Source: Pseudomonas quercus
Lineage (GTDB): Bacteria > Pseudomonadota > Gammaproteobacteria > Pseudomonadales > Pseudomonadaceae
NCBI RefSeq assembly: GCF_012033695.1
Contig: NZ_JAAVJI010000001.1
Span: 124,001-188,000, forward strand
Direction of reading: 5' to 3'
DNA length: 64,000 bases
A program made the translations under genes and the position numbers. Each line of letters begins with the position of its first letter. The first letter of the stretch is position 1. The notes below the pieces were generated by a model that worked only from the letters and a program-made list of their open reading frames with translations, was not told where the DNA came from and searched no databases. Of this stretch, positions 27,719-36,505 are shown piece by piece.

Positions 27719-28753
27719 ATGACCCAACCCGTTCGCTTGACTCAATACAGCCATGGTGCTGGCTGCGGCTGCAAGATATCGCCCCAGGTGCTGGAGGTGA
27801 TCCTGGCAGGCAGCGGCGCCCAGGACCTGGACCCGGCCCTGTGGGTAGGCAATGCGTCGCGCGACGATGCGGCGGTGTATGGCATTGACGAGGAACGCGG
27901 GGTGGTCTCCACCACCGATTTCTTCATGCCTATTGTGGATGATCCCTTCGACTTCGGTCGCATCGCTGCCACCAATGCCATCAGCGATATCTATGCCATG
28001 GGCGGCACGCCCTTGATGGCCATTGCGATCCTCGGCTGGCCTGTGAACGTGCTGGCCCCGGAAATCGCCCGTGAGGTGATCCGTGGCGGCCGCGCGGTGT
28101 GCGAGGCGGCAGGGATCACGCTTGCCGGTGGCCACTCCATCGATGCGCCGGAGCCGATCTTCGGCCTCGCCGTCACAGGGCTGGTGGAAAAGGCCCACCT
28201 CAAGCGTAACGACACCGCCACACTGGGCTGCCAGCTGTACCTGACCAAACCGCTGGGCATCGGCATTCTGACCACGGCAGAAAAGAAAGGCCTGCTGCGT
28301 GACGAAGACATAGGTGTGGCCCGGGATTGGATGTGCACCCTCAACCGTGCCGGCAGCCGCTTCGCGCGGCTGGCAGGCGTACGCGCCATGACGGACGTGA
28401 CCGGCTTTGGGCTGATCGGGCACCTGCTGGAAATGGCCAATGGCGCGGGCCTCACCGCCCGCCTGAACGCCCAGGCCGTGCCGCGCCTGCCAGGGGTTGA
28501 ACATTACCTGGCCCAGGGCTGTGCGCCGGGTGGCACCCTGCGCAATTTCGACAGCTATGGGGCAAGCGTCAGCCCCCTGGATGAAGCCACCCGCCTGTTG
28601 CTGTGCGACCCTCAAACCAGCGGTGGTTTGCTGGTGGCCGTGGCGCCGAGCGAGGCACCTGCGTTCCTGGCCACTGCCGGCGAGTTGGGCATGGCCCTGC
28701 AACCGATTGGGGAAATGGTTGCCCGAGGCACCCATGCAGTTGAGGTTGTGTGA
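27719..28753 (+). CDS. selD: Selenide, water dikinase
   Basis: A 344-residue enzyme that makes selenophosphate from selenide and ATP. The N-terminal glycine-rich active site reads [13 protein letters not shown], with cysteine (not selenocysteine) in the catalytic position. DPxD-type metal sites and [17 protein letters not shown] follow; the C-terminus has [14 protein letters not shown]. The ATG at 27719 has AGAGG upstream. The stop overlaps the selU start (TGATG), so the two genes form an operon. Confidence 0.95.
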   Translation: MTQPVRLTQYSHGAGCGCKISPQVLEVILAGSGAQDLDPALWVGNASRDDAAVYGIDEERGVVSTTDFFMPIVDDPFDFGRIAATNAISDIYAMGGTPLMAIAILGWPVNVLAPEIAREVIRGGRAVCEAAGITLAGGHSIDAPEPIFGLAVTGLVEKAHLKRNDTATLGCQLYLTKPLGIGILTTAEKKGLLRDEDIGVARDWMCTLNRAGSRFARLAGVRAMTDVTGFGLIGHLLEMANGAGLTARLNAQAVPRLPGVEHYLAQGCAPGGTLRNFDSYGASVSPLDEATRLLLCDPQTSGGLLVAVAPSEAPAFLATAGELGMALQPIGEMVARGTHAVEVV

Positions 28754-29853
28754 TGGTAGACAACACCACGGACTTTAAGCGCCTGTTCCTGGAGGGCGTA
28801 CCCCTGATGGATGTTCGTGCCCCGGTCGAATTCCACAAGGGGGCGTTCCCCGGCGTAATCAACCTGCCTTTGATGAACGACCGCGAGCGCGAGCGGGTGG
28901 GCACTGCCTACAAGCAGCATGGGCAGCAGGCGGCTATCGAACTGGGCCACACTCTGGTAGCTGGTGCCGTGAAGGAAGCCCGTATTGCCGCCTGGGCACA
29001 GTTCGCTGAGGCGAACCCCGAGGGTTACCTGTACTGCTTCCGAGGTGGCCTGCGGTCGCAGATCACCCAGCAATGGATCAAGGCGGCCACCGGCATCGAC
29101 TACCCTCGGGTAGTGGGCGGCTACAAGGCGCTGCGTACCTTTCTGATCGAGCAGACTGAGCACAGTGTCGCCACCTGCGAATTCGTGTGCCTGGGTGGCA
29201 TGACCGGTATCGGTAAAACCGAAGTGCTGGCCGAGCTGGACCATGCTGTGGACCTGGAAGCCTTGGCCAATCACCGGGGTTCGGGGTTCGGCAAGCGTGC
29301 CACGGCTCAACCTGCGCCCATTGCCTTCGAAAATGCGCTTGGCGTGGACCTGCTCAAGCGCCGTGCCCAAGGCCAGGCGGCCTTTGTGGTGGAAGATGAA
29401 AGCCGAATGATCGGCAGCTGCGCCTTGCCGCTCTCGCTGTACCGGCGCATGCAGGTAAGCCCAATGGTGTGGCTGGAGGACGGCCTGGAGTCGCGGGTAT
29501 CGCGCATCCTCCAGGACTACGTCGTGAACCTGTGCGCCGAGTTCGTAGCACTGCACGGCCAGGAGGCAGGCTTCACCGCCTTTGCCGAGCGCCTGCAGCA
29601 GAGCCTGGCGGGCATCGCCAAGCGCTTGGGCGGGGAACGGTATCAGCGCTTCGCCGCCATTCTGCAGGCCGCCTTGGCCGAGCAGGGTGCCCGTGGCGAA
29701 GTGAGTGGGCACCGTGGCTGGATCGAAGGGTTGTTGCTGGAGTACTACGACCCCATGTACGCCTTCCAGCGAGACGCCAAAGCCGAGCGGATCGAGTTCG
29801 CAGGCGAGCGCGCAGCCGTGCTTGAGTACCTGAAGGCGCGCGTGAGCGGTTGA
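28753..29853 (+). CDS. selU: tRNA 2-selenouridine synthase
   Basis: A 366-residue protein that uses selenophosphate to turn 2-thiouridine into 2-selenouridine at the tRNA wobble base. The N-terminal rhodanese domain has the catalytic cysteine in [11 protein letters not shown], and a C-terminal P-loop domain carries [15 protein letters not shown]. It overlaps selD by one base. The presence of selD with selU shows that selenium is used for tRNA modification; the selA/selB route is outside the window. Confidence 0.95.
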   Translation: MVDNTTDFKRLFLEGVPLMDVRAPVEFHKGAFPGVINLPLMNDRERERVGTAYKQHGQQAAIELGHTLVAGAVKEARIAAWAQFAEANPEGYLYCFRGGLRSQITQQWIKAATGIDYPRVVGGYKALRTFLIEQTEHSVATCEFVCLGGMTGIGKTEVLAELDHAVDLEALANHRGSGFGKRATAQPAPIAFENALGVDLLKRRAQGQAAFVVEDESRMIGSCALPLSLYRRMQVSPMVWLEDGLESRVSRILQDYVVNLCAEFVALHGQEAGFTAFAERLQQSLAGIAKRLGGERYQRFAAILQAALAEQGARGEVSGHRGWIEGLLLEYYDPMYAFQRDAKAERIEFAGERAAVLEYLKARVSG

Positions 29854-29910
29854 TGCCAAGCAAGGGCGCCGCCAGCTTCAGGCCTCTGCAGCCGGCAGCG
29901 CCCCTGAGCG

Positions 29911-30966
29911 TCACAAGATCGCCACCCCCACCAGCCCCCACACCACACCAAACGCCATCACCAGCCCGCCGACCACCCACAGCACCTTGGCCTCGAAGGA
30001 TTTGCGCAGCATCAGCAAGGACGGCAGGCTTACGCTGGGTAGGGTCATGAGCAGCGCCACTGCCGGTGCCGTGCTCAGGCCCAGGGCCATCAGGGTTTGA
30101 ACGATGGGGATTTCTGCAGCCGTAGGAATCACGAACAGGGTGCCTACGATGGCCATGGGCACCAGCCAGCCCAGTCCCTCGCCAAAGCCGCCTTCCACGT
30201 GAGGGAATAGCCATACGCGCGCCGCGCCTAGCAGCAACACCGCTACCACATATACCGGGATGGTGCTCCAGAACAGCTGCCACAGGCTTACCGCCCAGCG
30301 CTGCAACAGATGGCCCTGGGGCGGCACCGAGGCCGCTTCTACGGCATTCATGGCCTGTTCCGGCAACTGCTCAGGCCGAGAAAGGCGCTGGGCAATCAGC
30401 GACACACCCAGCACCAGGGCGATACCACCCACCAGGCGCAAGGCCGCAAACCCCCAGCCCAGCACAAAGCCCATGAATACCAGTGTGGCGGGGTTAAGCA
30501 CCGGGTTGGCGATCCAGAACGCCAATGCCGCGCCCACGGAGACCTGTTGCTTGCGCAGCCCCGCCGCCACTGGTGCGGCACAGCAGCTGCACATCATGCC
30601 GGGCAGTGCGAACAGCCCGCCGCGTACAGTGGCACCCAAGCCTGCCTTGCCGAACAGGCGCAACAGCCAGTCCCGGGGAATAAGGACCTGCAGCAACGAA
30701 CCCAGCACAATCGCCAGTACGGCGGCTTTCCAGATCGCCAGGAAATAGACCTGTGCATAGGCCAGTGCTGCGGCCACGGGGGAGGTGAGTTGGTCATTGA
30801 TGATTGAACCACCAATGCTGTGCTTTTCCGCTGCCACGAAGGACTTGAGGTAATAGGGCGACCACTTCACGTAGTATAGCCCTACCATCGCTACCAACAG
30901 GAAAAGCGCCGGTTTCCACCAGAAGGACCAGCCACGGGGCTGGGAGGGCGAGGCCTGGATATGCAT
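29911..30966 (-). CDS. Permease of the ArsP/DUF318 family
   Basis: A 351-residue inner-membrane protein with about 8-10 hydrophobic helices. The family segment GMMCSCCAAPVAAGLRKQQ with its cysteine cluster, and FWIANPVLNPATLVFMGF, are clear. ArsP members export trivalent organoarsenicals, and other members handle divalent metals or unknown solutes. The start at 30966 removes an arginine/serine-rich stretch, but its ribosome site is weak, so upstream starts up to 31029 remain possible. It follows the cytochrome b561 gene on the same strand. Confidence 0.82.
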   Translation of the reverse strand: MHIQASPSQPRGWSFWWKPALFLLVAMVGLYYVKWSPYYLKSFVAAEKHSIGGSIINDQLTSPVAAALAYAQVYFLAIWKAAVLAIVLGSLLQVLIPRDWLLRLFGKAGLGATVRGGLFALPGMMCSCCAAPVAAGLRKQQVSVGAALAFWIANPVLNPATLVFMGFVLGWGFAALRLVGGIALVLGVSLIAQRLSRPEQLPEQAMNAVEAASVPPQGHLLQRWAVSLWQLFWSTIPVYVVAVLLLGAARVWLFPHVEGGFGEGLGWLVPMAIVGTLFVIPTAAEIPIVQTLMALGLSTAPAVALLMTLPSVSLPSLLMLRKSFEAKVLWVVGGLVMAFGVVWGLVGVAIL

Positions 30967-31047
30967 GGGAAGTATCCGAGAAAAAGAACCGGCGCATGAT
31001 ACGGGCAAGCGTGCTGCAATGGACAGCACCCTATGGCCAGCCGGGGG

Positions 31048-31596
31048 TTACGCCCGTCGGCCCGGCAGCATGCCCCTGAGCACACCATCCCGGTCAATCA
31101 CATGGTGCTTGAGCGCGATCAACCCGTGCCCGGCTACTAGCACGCCGCACGCCCAGGCCACGTAGGTATGAAAGCCCTTTACATAAGGGGCGAGGCTGCT
31201 GTGCTCGCCGGTCAGTGGCGGAAGCGGGAAAAGCCCCAGCACCAGAATCGAGCGGCCCACCACCGAGCTCCATAGCCAGCCGGACAGCGGCAACGCCATC
31301 AAGGCCACGGCATAGAGCACTAGGTGCCCGTGGTGAGCGGCCTTGCGCATGAACGGAGTCATGTTGCCGGGCAGGGCAGGCGCAGGGTGGGTGAGGCGCC
31401 AGGCCACACGCAAAACAATCAGGAACAGCAGGGTACTGGCGATTGCCTTGTGCCAGAACGTAACCTGGTGGTCTTCATTTACCGCATGCCAGTGCACGGC
31501 ACAGAACCCCAGCGCCCAGGCACTGATCCAGAAGGCTGCCATCAGCCAGTGCAGCCATTTGGCGGTTTCGGTGTAGTGGGCTGATTCACAGGGCAT
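31048..31596 (-). CDS. Cytochrome b561
   Basis: A 182-residue four-helix di-haem membrane protein. Histidines for haem binding are visible in KWLHWLMAAF, FWHKAIAS, HHGHLVLYAVALM and GFHTYVAWACGVLVAGHGL. It moves electrons between quinol and an acceptor, often superoxide-linked in bacteria. It is the first gene of a likely two-gene unit with the permease. A short inverted repeat upstream may control it. Confidence 0.88.
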   Translation of the reverse strand: MPCESAHYTETAKWLHWLMAAFWISAWALGFCAVHWHAVNEDHQVTFWHKAIASTLLFLIVLRVAWRLTHPAPALPGNMTPFMRKAAHHGHLVLYAVALMALPLSGWLWSSVVGRSILVLGLFPLPPLTGEHSSLAPYVKGFHTYVAWACGVLVAGHGLIALKHHVIDRDGVLRGMLPGRRA

Positions 31597-31644
31597 GGGG
31601 GCCTCGCTATGGCGGGTGAGTGCGGCTATGTTTATTCCCTGAAA

Positions 31645-31668
31645 AGATACTCAATGAGGAAAGTATCT
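31645..31668. promoter_or_regulatory. Inverted repeat upstream of cytochrome b561
   Basis: AGATACT and AGTATCT form a perfect 7-bp inverted repeat separated by 10 bases, about 50 bp before the cytochrome b561 start. It resembles a dimeric regulator site; the regulator is unknown. Confidence 0.45.
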
Positions 31669-31872
31669 GAAAGCGCTTTGCGTACCGCCCTGAGACTCGT
31701 TCGAACAAACACGCTTTGCTACCAAATAGTGCTTGATTGTACGGTTGATCGGCTTTGATCGGCGTAAGGGGCTGGTAACGATTGCCTGCGTGCAGCAATA
31801 GTGCCCAGCCTTTGCGTACCGGCAGGGATGTAGCGTCAGCGCTTTTTCAACGGTGGTCGGGAAGATTTATTA

Positions 31873-32346
31873 ATGAACGTTCCAGTTTTTTATTGTGATG
31901 CCTGGTTTCGATCCAAGAACACTGCAGTAGGCCCTATCAGTGAAGAGGCTGCGAAGGTTCGTCACGTTGCTGGAAAGCCCTACGTAGCATTGATTGGGTC
32001 CAATACTACGCCATCTTGTTTTGTCGAGGTTCTGCTGGATAAGGACATGGTAGGGGTTGTTTACTTGGATGAGAAGGGACGTGAATACCTGACCTATCAA
32101 TTCCAATGCATGGATTCGGAAAGGCTTTTTCTTACCATGGCGACTTATCGTGAATTCAGTGCTGATGGCAAGGTTTCCGTTGGCACTAGCTATATTTTTA
32201 ACAAAGAGGGCGGCTTAGTAATCAGGTGTGAGAAATTTAATCCTCATGAAGTTGAAGAGGCTAACGCCAATTTCGATCCAACAGGTAACTACGAGAAAAT
32301 TCCGGCGTTCGGTGATTATTCCGGCGTAATCAGAAAAGATCGATAG
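31873..32346 (+). CDS. Unrecognised 157-residue protein of the accessory region
   Basis: Begins MNVPVFYCDAWFRSKNTAVG and contains IGSNTTPSCFVEVLLDKDMVG and DEKGREYLTYQFQ. It is probably a small alpha/beta cytoplasmic protein without signal peptide or membrane helix. Base composition is AT-richer than the surrounding core genes, and it opens the accessory stretch that continues with hicAB and a T6SS effector cassette. It could be an orphan immunity protein, which is inference from context only. A strong hairpin with a T-run follows the gene. Confidence 0.7.
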   Translation: MNVPVFYCDAWFRSKNTAVGPISEEAAKVRHVAGKPYVALIGSNTTPSCFVEVLLDKDMVGVVYLDEKGREYLTYQFQCMDSERLFLTMATYREFSADGKVSVGTSYIFNKEGGLVIRCEKFNPHEVEEANANFDPTGNYEKIPAFGDYSGVIRKDR

Positions 32347-32420
32347 CTTGGGCTTTGTGCGGAGCAACGCTTTACCCAACACTTTCGTACAGAGCCTAGA
32401 CATTTGGCCCATTGAAATTC

Positions 32421-32449
32421 AAACCCGGCCATTGCGAGCCGGGTTTTTC
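32421..32449 (+). terminator. Intrinsic terminator after the 157-residue gene
   Basis: AAACCCGGC and GCCGGGTTT make a perfect 9-bp stem with an 8-base loop, followed on the plus strand by TT. It lies between the convergent gene end (32346) and hicB (32461). Confidence 0.75.
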
Positions 32450-32460
32450 GTGCCTTCTTA

Positions 32461-32862
32461 TCAGCGAGCAATCTTTTCAAGGGCCGCATCAGCCAGAAAG
32501 GATGAGCGGCTTTTAATCTTATGGGCCGCCACATAGCTGTCGATTTTCTGGATGACATAGCCAGGCAAGGTGACATTGACCTTCTCGGTTTTGCCCAGGT
32601 AAGGCGTCACGTCGATTTCGATCATGCCCCAGCCCATGCCAGCGAAGTCTGGATTGTCACGGTGTGCCGATACTGCTGAGGGCATGGGCACCGCCTTACC
32701 ATCTGTTGCACGTTCTTCGAGCATGATGTGGGCAACCTCAACGGCAGCCGCATAGGCTTCCTCAAAGGTATCGCCTGCGGTAATGGCGCCTGGAATGTCG
32801 GGGATCTGAATACCGATGGCGGTATCTTCGTCGCCCCACTCGATGCACATTGGATATCTCAT
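32461..32862 (-). CDS. hicB: HicB-family antitoxin
   Basis: A 133-residue protein with the HicB RNase H-like N-terminal domain (MRYPMCIEWGDEDTAIGIQI and PDIPGAITAGDTFEEAYAAA) and a C-terminal ribbon-helix-helix-type DNA-binding end (VNVTLPGYVIQKIDSYVA). It neutralises HicA and represses the operon. The start follows AGGAGA. It lies 40 bp downstream of hicA. Confidence 0.9.
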   Translation of the reverse strand: MRYPMCIEWGDEDTAIGIQIPDIPGAITAGDTFEEAYAAAVEVAHIMLEERATDGKAVPMPSAVSAHRDNPDFAGMGWGMIEIDVTPYLGKTEKVNVTLPGYVIQKIDSYVAAHKIKSRSSFLADAALEKIAR

Positions 32863-32902
32863 TTGCTGCGTCTCCTGCGAAGGTGCAAAGGGTGTAGCCG
32901 GG

Positions 32903-33085
32903 TTATCTCAACCCAGCTGTTTCCTTGATTCCCTTGACCGTTCCCCTTGGTAGATCCTTCTTTGGGTGGGGCACTGCAACGGTGTTGGGTTTGGTCGGAT
33001 GCTTGTACATGTGGTGGCTGCCTCTGATTCGGTCTAGAACCCACCCATCTGCCTCAAGCTCCTTTATCAACTCTCTACTTTGCAC
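32903..33085 (-). CDS. hicA: HicA-family mRNA-interferase toxin
   Basis: A 60-residue double-stranded RNA-binding-fold toxin: SRELIKELEADGWVLDRIRGSHHMYKHP with the catalytic histidine in RGSHHMY, then VAVPHPKKDLPRGTVKGI. It cleaves mRNA to stop translation unless bound by HicB. The start codon is GTG with a GGAGG site 4 bases upstream. It is the first gene of the pair. Confidence 0.9.
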   Translation of the reverse strand: MQSRELIKELEADGWVLDRIRGSHHMYKHPTKPNTVAVPHPKKDLPRGTVKGIKETAGLR

Positions 33086-33253
33086 CCCCGCCTCCTGTCG
33101 TTGTCGATAGGGTTATTATAACCCTAGGTGTATAAATATACGATATGAATATACGCCTGGGCGTATAAGATTTGATTGTTGGTACGCAATGCATGTAGCA
33201 CGTTGCACGCTCCCTAAAGGCATGTATCAACGTTCTAAGACTCAATAATGCTG
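33086..33253. other. Promoter region of hicAB and adjoining AT-rich sequence
   Basis: Contains the operator-like palindromes listed separately and no further gene; it is followed directly by the left direct repeat. Confidence 0.6.
33109..33167. promoter_or_regulatory. Palindromic operator set for hicAB
   Basis: Three inverted repeats lie 24-82 bp upstream of hicA: AGGGTTATTATAACCCT at 33109-33125, GTATA-AA-TATAC at 33130-33141, and TATACGCCTGGGCGTATA at 33150-33167. They are likely sites for HicB autorepression. Confidence 0.6.
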
Positions 33254-33386
33254 CGTTGAAAATAGGTGGGGCCGCCTAGGTGGGGCCGCCTAGGTGGGGC
33301 CGCTCGAGGCTTGGAATGCTCCCATCCCCCAAGGCATGGCTAGTGGCCGCTTCACCCATCAAGCACAGTGCGAAACACTCTGCACC
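33254..33386. repeat. Left imperfect direct repeat flanking the IS66/T6SS-effector island
   Basis: Starts CGTTGAAAATAGG and ends CACTCTGCACC, and it matches 36811-36927 with substitutions and a short insertion. It contains three tandem 14-bp units (TAGGTGGGGCCGCC) at 33263-33304. On the minus strand its last part reads like the extended end of pobA (VQSVSHCA then stop). Confidence 0.8.
33263..33304. repeat. Three tandem 14-bp repeats
   Basis: TAGGTGGGGCCGCC occurs at 33263-33276 and 33277-33290, and once more as TAGGTGGGGCCGCT at 33291-33304. The right direct repeat has only about one and a half degenerate copies. Confidence 0.85.
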
Positions 33387-33443
33387 TTCAACTCGTTTAC
33401 GTAGTCACCGATCCTGACGCTCCCAATTCCAGGAGCCCCACCG

Positions 33444-33803
33444 ATGATGCGTCCCGGCCCCAAGACCGAAAAAGTCTTCCTCTACCCGTACCCTGTCGAC
33501 TTTCGAAAATCCACCAACGGCTTGGTCGCGCTTGTCGGACTGGAAATCAAGTTCGCCGTGTTCGACCCGCTGATGTTCGTGTTCATCAACCGCGCTCGTA
33601 ACCAAGTCAAGGTGTTGTATTGGGAGCGCAACGGCTTTTGACTCTGTCTCAAACGCTTCGAAGCCGAGCGGTTCCACGTCTGCCCGGACCCGCATGATGA
33701 GTCCCTCCAACTGACCGTCGATAAACTGAACGGGATGCTCGACGGCTTTGATCTCTGGCGCAACAAACCGCACAGGATCTTCACCCCGCGCTGGGTCGTA
33801 TGA
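33444..33803 (+). pseudogene. tnpB: IS66-family TnpB (Orf2), interrupted by a stop
   Basis: The frame encodes a typical IS66 TnpB: GPKTEKVFLYPYPVDFRKSTNG, VFINRARNQVKVLYWERNGF, then a TGA at 33639-33641 where family members usually have Cys. It continues in the same frame with LCLKRFEAERFHV and LDGFDLWRNKPHRIFTPRW to the usual end. The stop, and the loss of an upstream tnpA, show that the element is no longer functional. Confidence 0.85.
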
Positions 33804-33827
33804 CGCTGGGCCGGTATAATCCGGCCG

Positions 33828-34394
33828 ATGAAACTATCCCTCCAATCACTGCTCGACGACCCGGTGTTGCTCAAGCAATTGCTGGTCGCGATGGGTACGC
33901 AACTTGAACGTTTGCAGGAAGACTACGCCTTGCTTCGGCGCAAGCTTTTTGCGCCATCATCCGAGAAAGTCAGTGACGCGGCTTCACTGCAATTCCAATG
34001 TGCAAAGTAATTTCAGCCGCTACTGAACCTGCTTCGAGATCGACTACTGGAAAGCCCCGTTATCCATTGCGACGAAACGCGGCTTCAAGTACTTCACGAA
34101 TCCGGGCGCAACCCCACCGGGCAATCCTGGATGTGGGTGTAGGCCGGTGGGCCGCTCGACACGCCAATTATTCTGTTCGGCTACGACCCTAGCCGCGCGC
34201 AGGCGGTGACCTTGCGCCTGCTCGAAGACTACAACGGCTATTTGATGACCGACGACTATGCAGGTTACAACGCCGTGGCGGCGTTACCGGGCATTACTCG
34301 GTTAGGCTGCTGGGCGCATGCCCGGCACAAGTTTGCCGAAGCGCAGATAGTACAGCCCGAAGGTCGAGTAGCTTCAAAGCCATGGGCACACTGA
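33828..34394 (+). pseudogene. tnpC: IS66-family transposase TnpC, 5' and middle fragments
   Basis: One frame carries an IS66 TnpC N-terminus (LLKQLLVAMGTQLERLQEDYALLRRKLFAPSSEK), then a TAA at 34008, then a jump to the middle of the transposase (LLNLLRDRLLESPVIHCDETRLQ), a TAG at 34140, and on to DDYAGYNAVAALPGITRLGCWAHARHKFAEAQ, stopping at 34394. Roughly 190 residues are missing after the N-terminal part. The C-terminal third lies on the other side of the effector cassette at about 36506-36760. Confidence 0.85.
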
Positions 34395-34656
34395 ACTATA
34401 TCGAGAAGTACTTGCGGGCTGAGTTTTCAGACAAACTCTAGAGGCTTTTCGTTGACGGCAATTCTGATATATGTCGTCTTCCCGATTATCACGGCCAGTA
34501 TCCATTGGCTCGACGGCGAGCTAGATAGAGTGGATGCGAATCATTGCTGAGGTATCAAAAAAATGTAGCGAATGGCTTAATAAAAATGACTAAAAAACGA
34601 GGCTGAGTTATGTCTAAAAGTTTTAGTGTAGCGTGTAATGTAGTGCTTGCAAAGAG
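34395..34656. other. Junction between the tnpC fragment and the effector cassette
   Basis: A 262-bp stretch with short coding-like fragments in the plus frames (for example NYIEKYLRAEFSDKL), but no complete gene or recognised family. Confidence 0.4.
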
Positions 34657-35028
34657 TCAGGTTTGTTTTGAAAATAGATTCCGCCGGTGGTTTATTATTT
34701 CTTTATCGAGTAGCGTTAGGACGTTATTTAGGAAGGTGTGCAGATCACCTTCAAAATAATCTTCTGCGAAAGAGGTTTCTTGACCAAATGGAGGATAAAC
34801 ATACGCTAAGCCCTCAGCGGTCATGTGATTTTTGATATAGTGCTTTATTTGTCTCTTCAAAACAAAGGCATGAATTAAGCTTATTATTCCGCCTTTGCCA
34901 AAAGATTTTTTCACTATTTCAGGCAAGGTCAATGGGCGGAAGTTTTCCTTTTCTTCGTCTGAAAGGAACTCTCCAACACCTTCGCCAACCTCGTACATAA
35001 AGCCATGCAAGTGCATATACTTGCCCAT
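34657..35028 (-). CDS. Probable immunity protein for the RNase A-like effector
   Basis: A 123-residue protein starting MGKYMHLHGFMYEVGEGVGE, with FLNNVLTLLDKEIINHRRNL near its end; it is AT-rich and has no signal peptide. Its ATG follows AGGTGA and lies 9 bp after the effector stop on the same strand, the standard position of a cognate immunity gene. No family was recognised with certainty. The role, binding and neutralising the RNase domain in the cytoplasm, is inferred from position. Confidence 0.65.
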   Translation of the reverse strand: MGKYMHLHGFMYEVGEGVGEFLSDEEKENFRPLTLPEIVKKSFGKGGIISLIHAFVLKRQIKHYIKNHMTAEGLAYVYPPFGQETSFAEDYFEGDLHTFLNNVLTLLDKEIINHRRNLFSKQT

Positions 35029-35037
35029 GAGTTCACC

Positions 35038-35881
35038 TTATAGAGAGGGAAAAGCAGTCACAATATAGTAAGGCATGTGATTGTATTCAGAATACTTAAT
35101 GGTTATTGTAACCTTTGACATTGTGATTGCCTTAGGCTGTTCTTGTCTGGTAACACCCCATCCAATAGCCTTTTCTAGTTTCGTATCAAAGGTATATTGT
35201 TCGTGTCGCAATAAGAATTTAGCTTTTGAATACATAAGTATTTTTTAGTCTGTTTCTTTGGAGTGCCTGGCTTACTGCCCGCTCTGCTATTTGCAGATCG
35301 TAAAATGTAGAGGATATACCAACTTTTTTGGACGCGAACCTCGAGGTTAAAAAATTAATGTCTTTGCCCACGTGCTTGCGCATGGCATGCCCGCCGCCTA
35401 GCGACTTAGAGGCTTGCAGCGGTTTTTCACTCGTTACGACGGATATCCGGCCTGCTCGTACAGAGGATACTCTGAATGCGTTATAAAGCGAGGCGGTTGA
35501 AAGGGGAACCGCGAACTCTGTCGCTAGGCCAATGACTTGACCTGTCGCTTTGGACGCGCCTAGCGCTTCAGCCACAGATTCGCCCGCCTTGAATGAAAAA
35601 GAGTCAGTTTCCTTGCCTGTAAAGAGCTGTGTTGCACCAGCCGAAAGCTGATCGGATGCATGTACACCCATCGCTATACATCCTACCTTGGAGATCATTG
35701 TTGGGTCAGGTACTGCGCACAGTACACCTGAACCTGCAAGCTCTACGATACCGCCGACAAGGCGTAAGCTACCGAATATACGGTTCGACATTATCTCCGC
35801 AGGTGAAAGCGACTCTTGAGTCAAGATTGCAGCCATCTGAGCGAAACTAAGCGCAACGCTAAACTCTCCATCGTCAGCCAT
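35038..35881 (-). pseudogene. T6SS Hcp-linked effector with C-terminal RNase A-like (CdiA-CT type) domain, frameshifted
   Basis: Frame one begins MADDGEFSVALSFAQMAAIL and continues with a glycine-rich, membrane-like region (LRLVGGIVELAGSGVLCAVP) that resembles the N-terminal part of Pseudomonas toxins encoded after hcp. It then enters GGHAMRKHVGKDINFLTSR and FYDLQIAERAVSQALQRNR, the start of the bacterial RNase A-like toxin domain. A run of six A on the coding strand (plus-strand T6 at 35241-35246) shifts the frame. Removing one base joins NRLKILMYSKAKFLLRHE and the final PYYIVTAFPSL, giving about 280 residues. The catalytic His of GGH and the final Thr are present; the last active-site Tyr position reads Phe. 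As read, the product ends early at 35219. Confidence 0.75.
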
Positions 35882-35892
35882 ATTGCGTTTCC

Positions 35893-36397
35893 TTACGCGA
35901 ATGGTGCGAATGGTTTACTGGCGGTTCTGTCCCAGCCTCCGGATACTACACCGGCATTGCTGCCATCAGTGCGGCGTTGCTGGGAATACTCGAATCTGAT
36001 GCGACCATAATTTAGACTGATAACTTCCGCTGGGAAACCGCCTTGATCAGCGCCATGTCCTCTAACTGTAGAAATTAAAACCTCTTCAAGAACGATGTCC
36101 ATATACTTGAACTTCTCACCACCAGACCTATGTATACGAATGGTCACTGTTTTGATGTGCGAGCCTCGACAGCATAGCTCGAAAATCTTTGGCGTTGCCC
36201 GATCTACATGCTTGCTTATTTGGAAGTCACCTAACGTTACTCCACCGGCAGATGCACCACCGCTAGAACTAGCCGATTGGCTGACCGACTGAATCGCATC
36301 GTAATGGTAAAGACAGCAGCTCGACCCAGCCTTTATGGTCAGCATCCAACGACTCGCCTTCTACGCCGTCTATTTGCATAAATGCATCGAATGACAT
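35893..36397 (-). pseudogene. hcp: Type VI secretion tube protein Hcp, frameshifted
   Basis: The start at 36397 (GGAG upstream) gives MSFDAFMQIDGVEGESLDAD and HKGWVELLS. The frame then shifts at AAA 36309-36311 (TTT on the coding strand), after which YHYDAIQSVSQSASSSGGAS, FQISKHVDRATPKIFELC and VISLNYGRIRFEYSQQ follow. Removing one T gives a 167-residue Hcp of normal length with a short C-terminal tail. Hcp hexamers form the inner T6SS tube and carry small effectors. No other T6SS structural genes are in the window, so this is an orphan hcp-effector-immunity module. Without correction only about 42 residues would be made. Confidence 0.85.
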
Positions 36398-36505
36398 TTT
36401 TAGCTCCCTGCTTCGCTTCAGATAGTGAATAAGGTTACCTGATGCATGGCAATGATAACCAGTCCTTTGCATGTCGAGATGCGTAGAGGTCATGTCGAGG
36501 GCGAC

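Noticed and set aside
27437..28735. A 432-residue open frame antisense to selD
   Set aside because: Same kind of shadow: it shares the selD codons, has no family features, and the sense frame is a certain gene.
28612..29859. A 415-residue open frame antisense to selU
   Set aside because: Shadow of a well-recognised gene, without ribosome site or motif.
33263..33304. CRISPR-like array from the three tandem 14-bp units
   Set aside because: The units are directly adjacent with no spacers and there are no cas genes.
34610..34760. Plus-strand small frame starting MSKSFSVACN
   Set aside because: It overlaps the immunity gene on the opposite strand, has no good ribosome site and no recognised features.
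35241..35246. Programmed -1 ribosomal frameshift in the effector gene
   Set aside because: The A-run could be slippery, but a -1 shift leads to the wrong frame; the needed change is +1, for which no known signal is seen.
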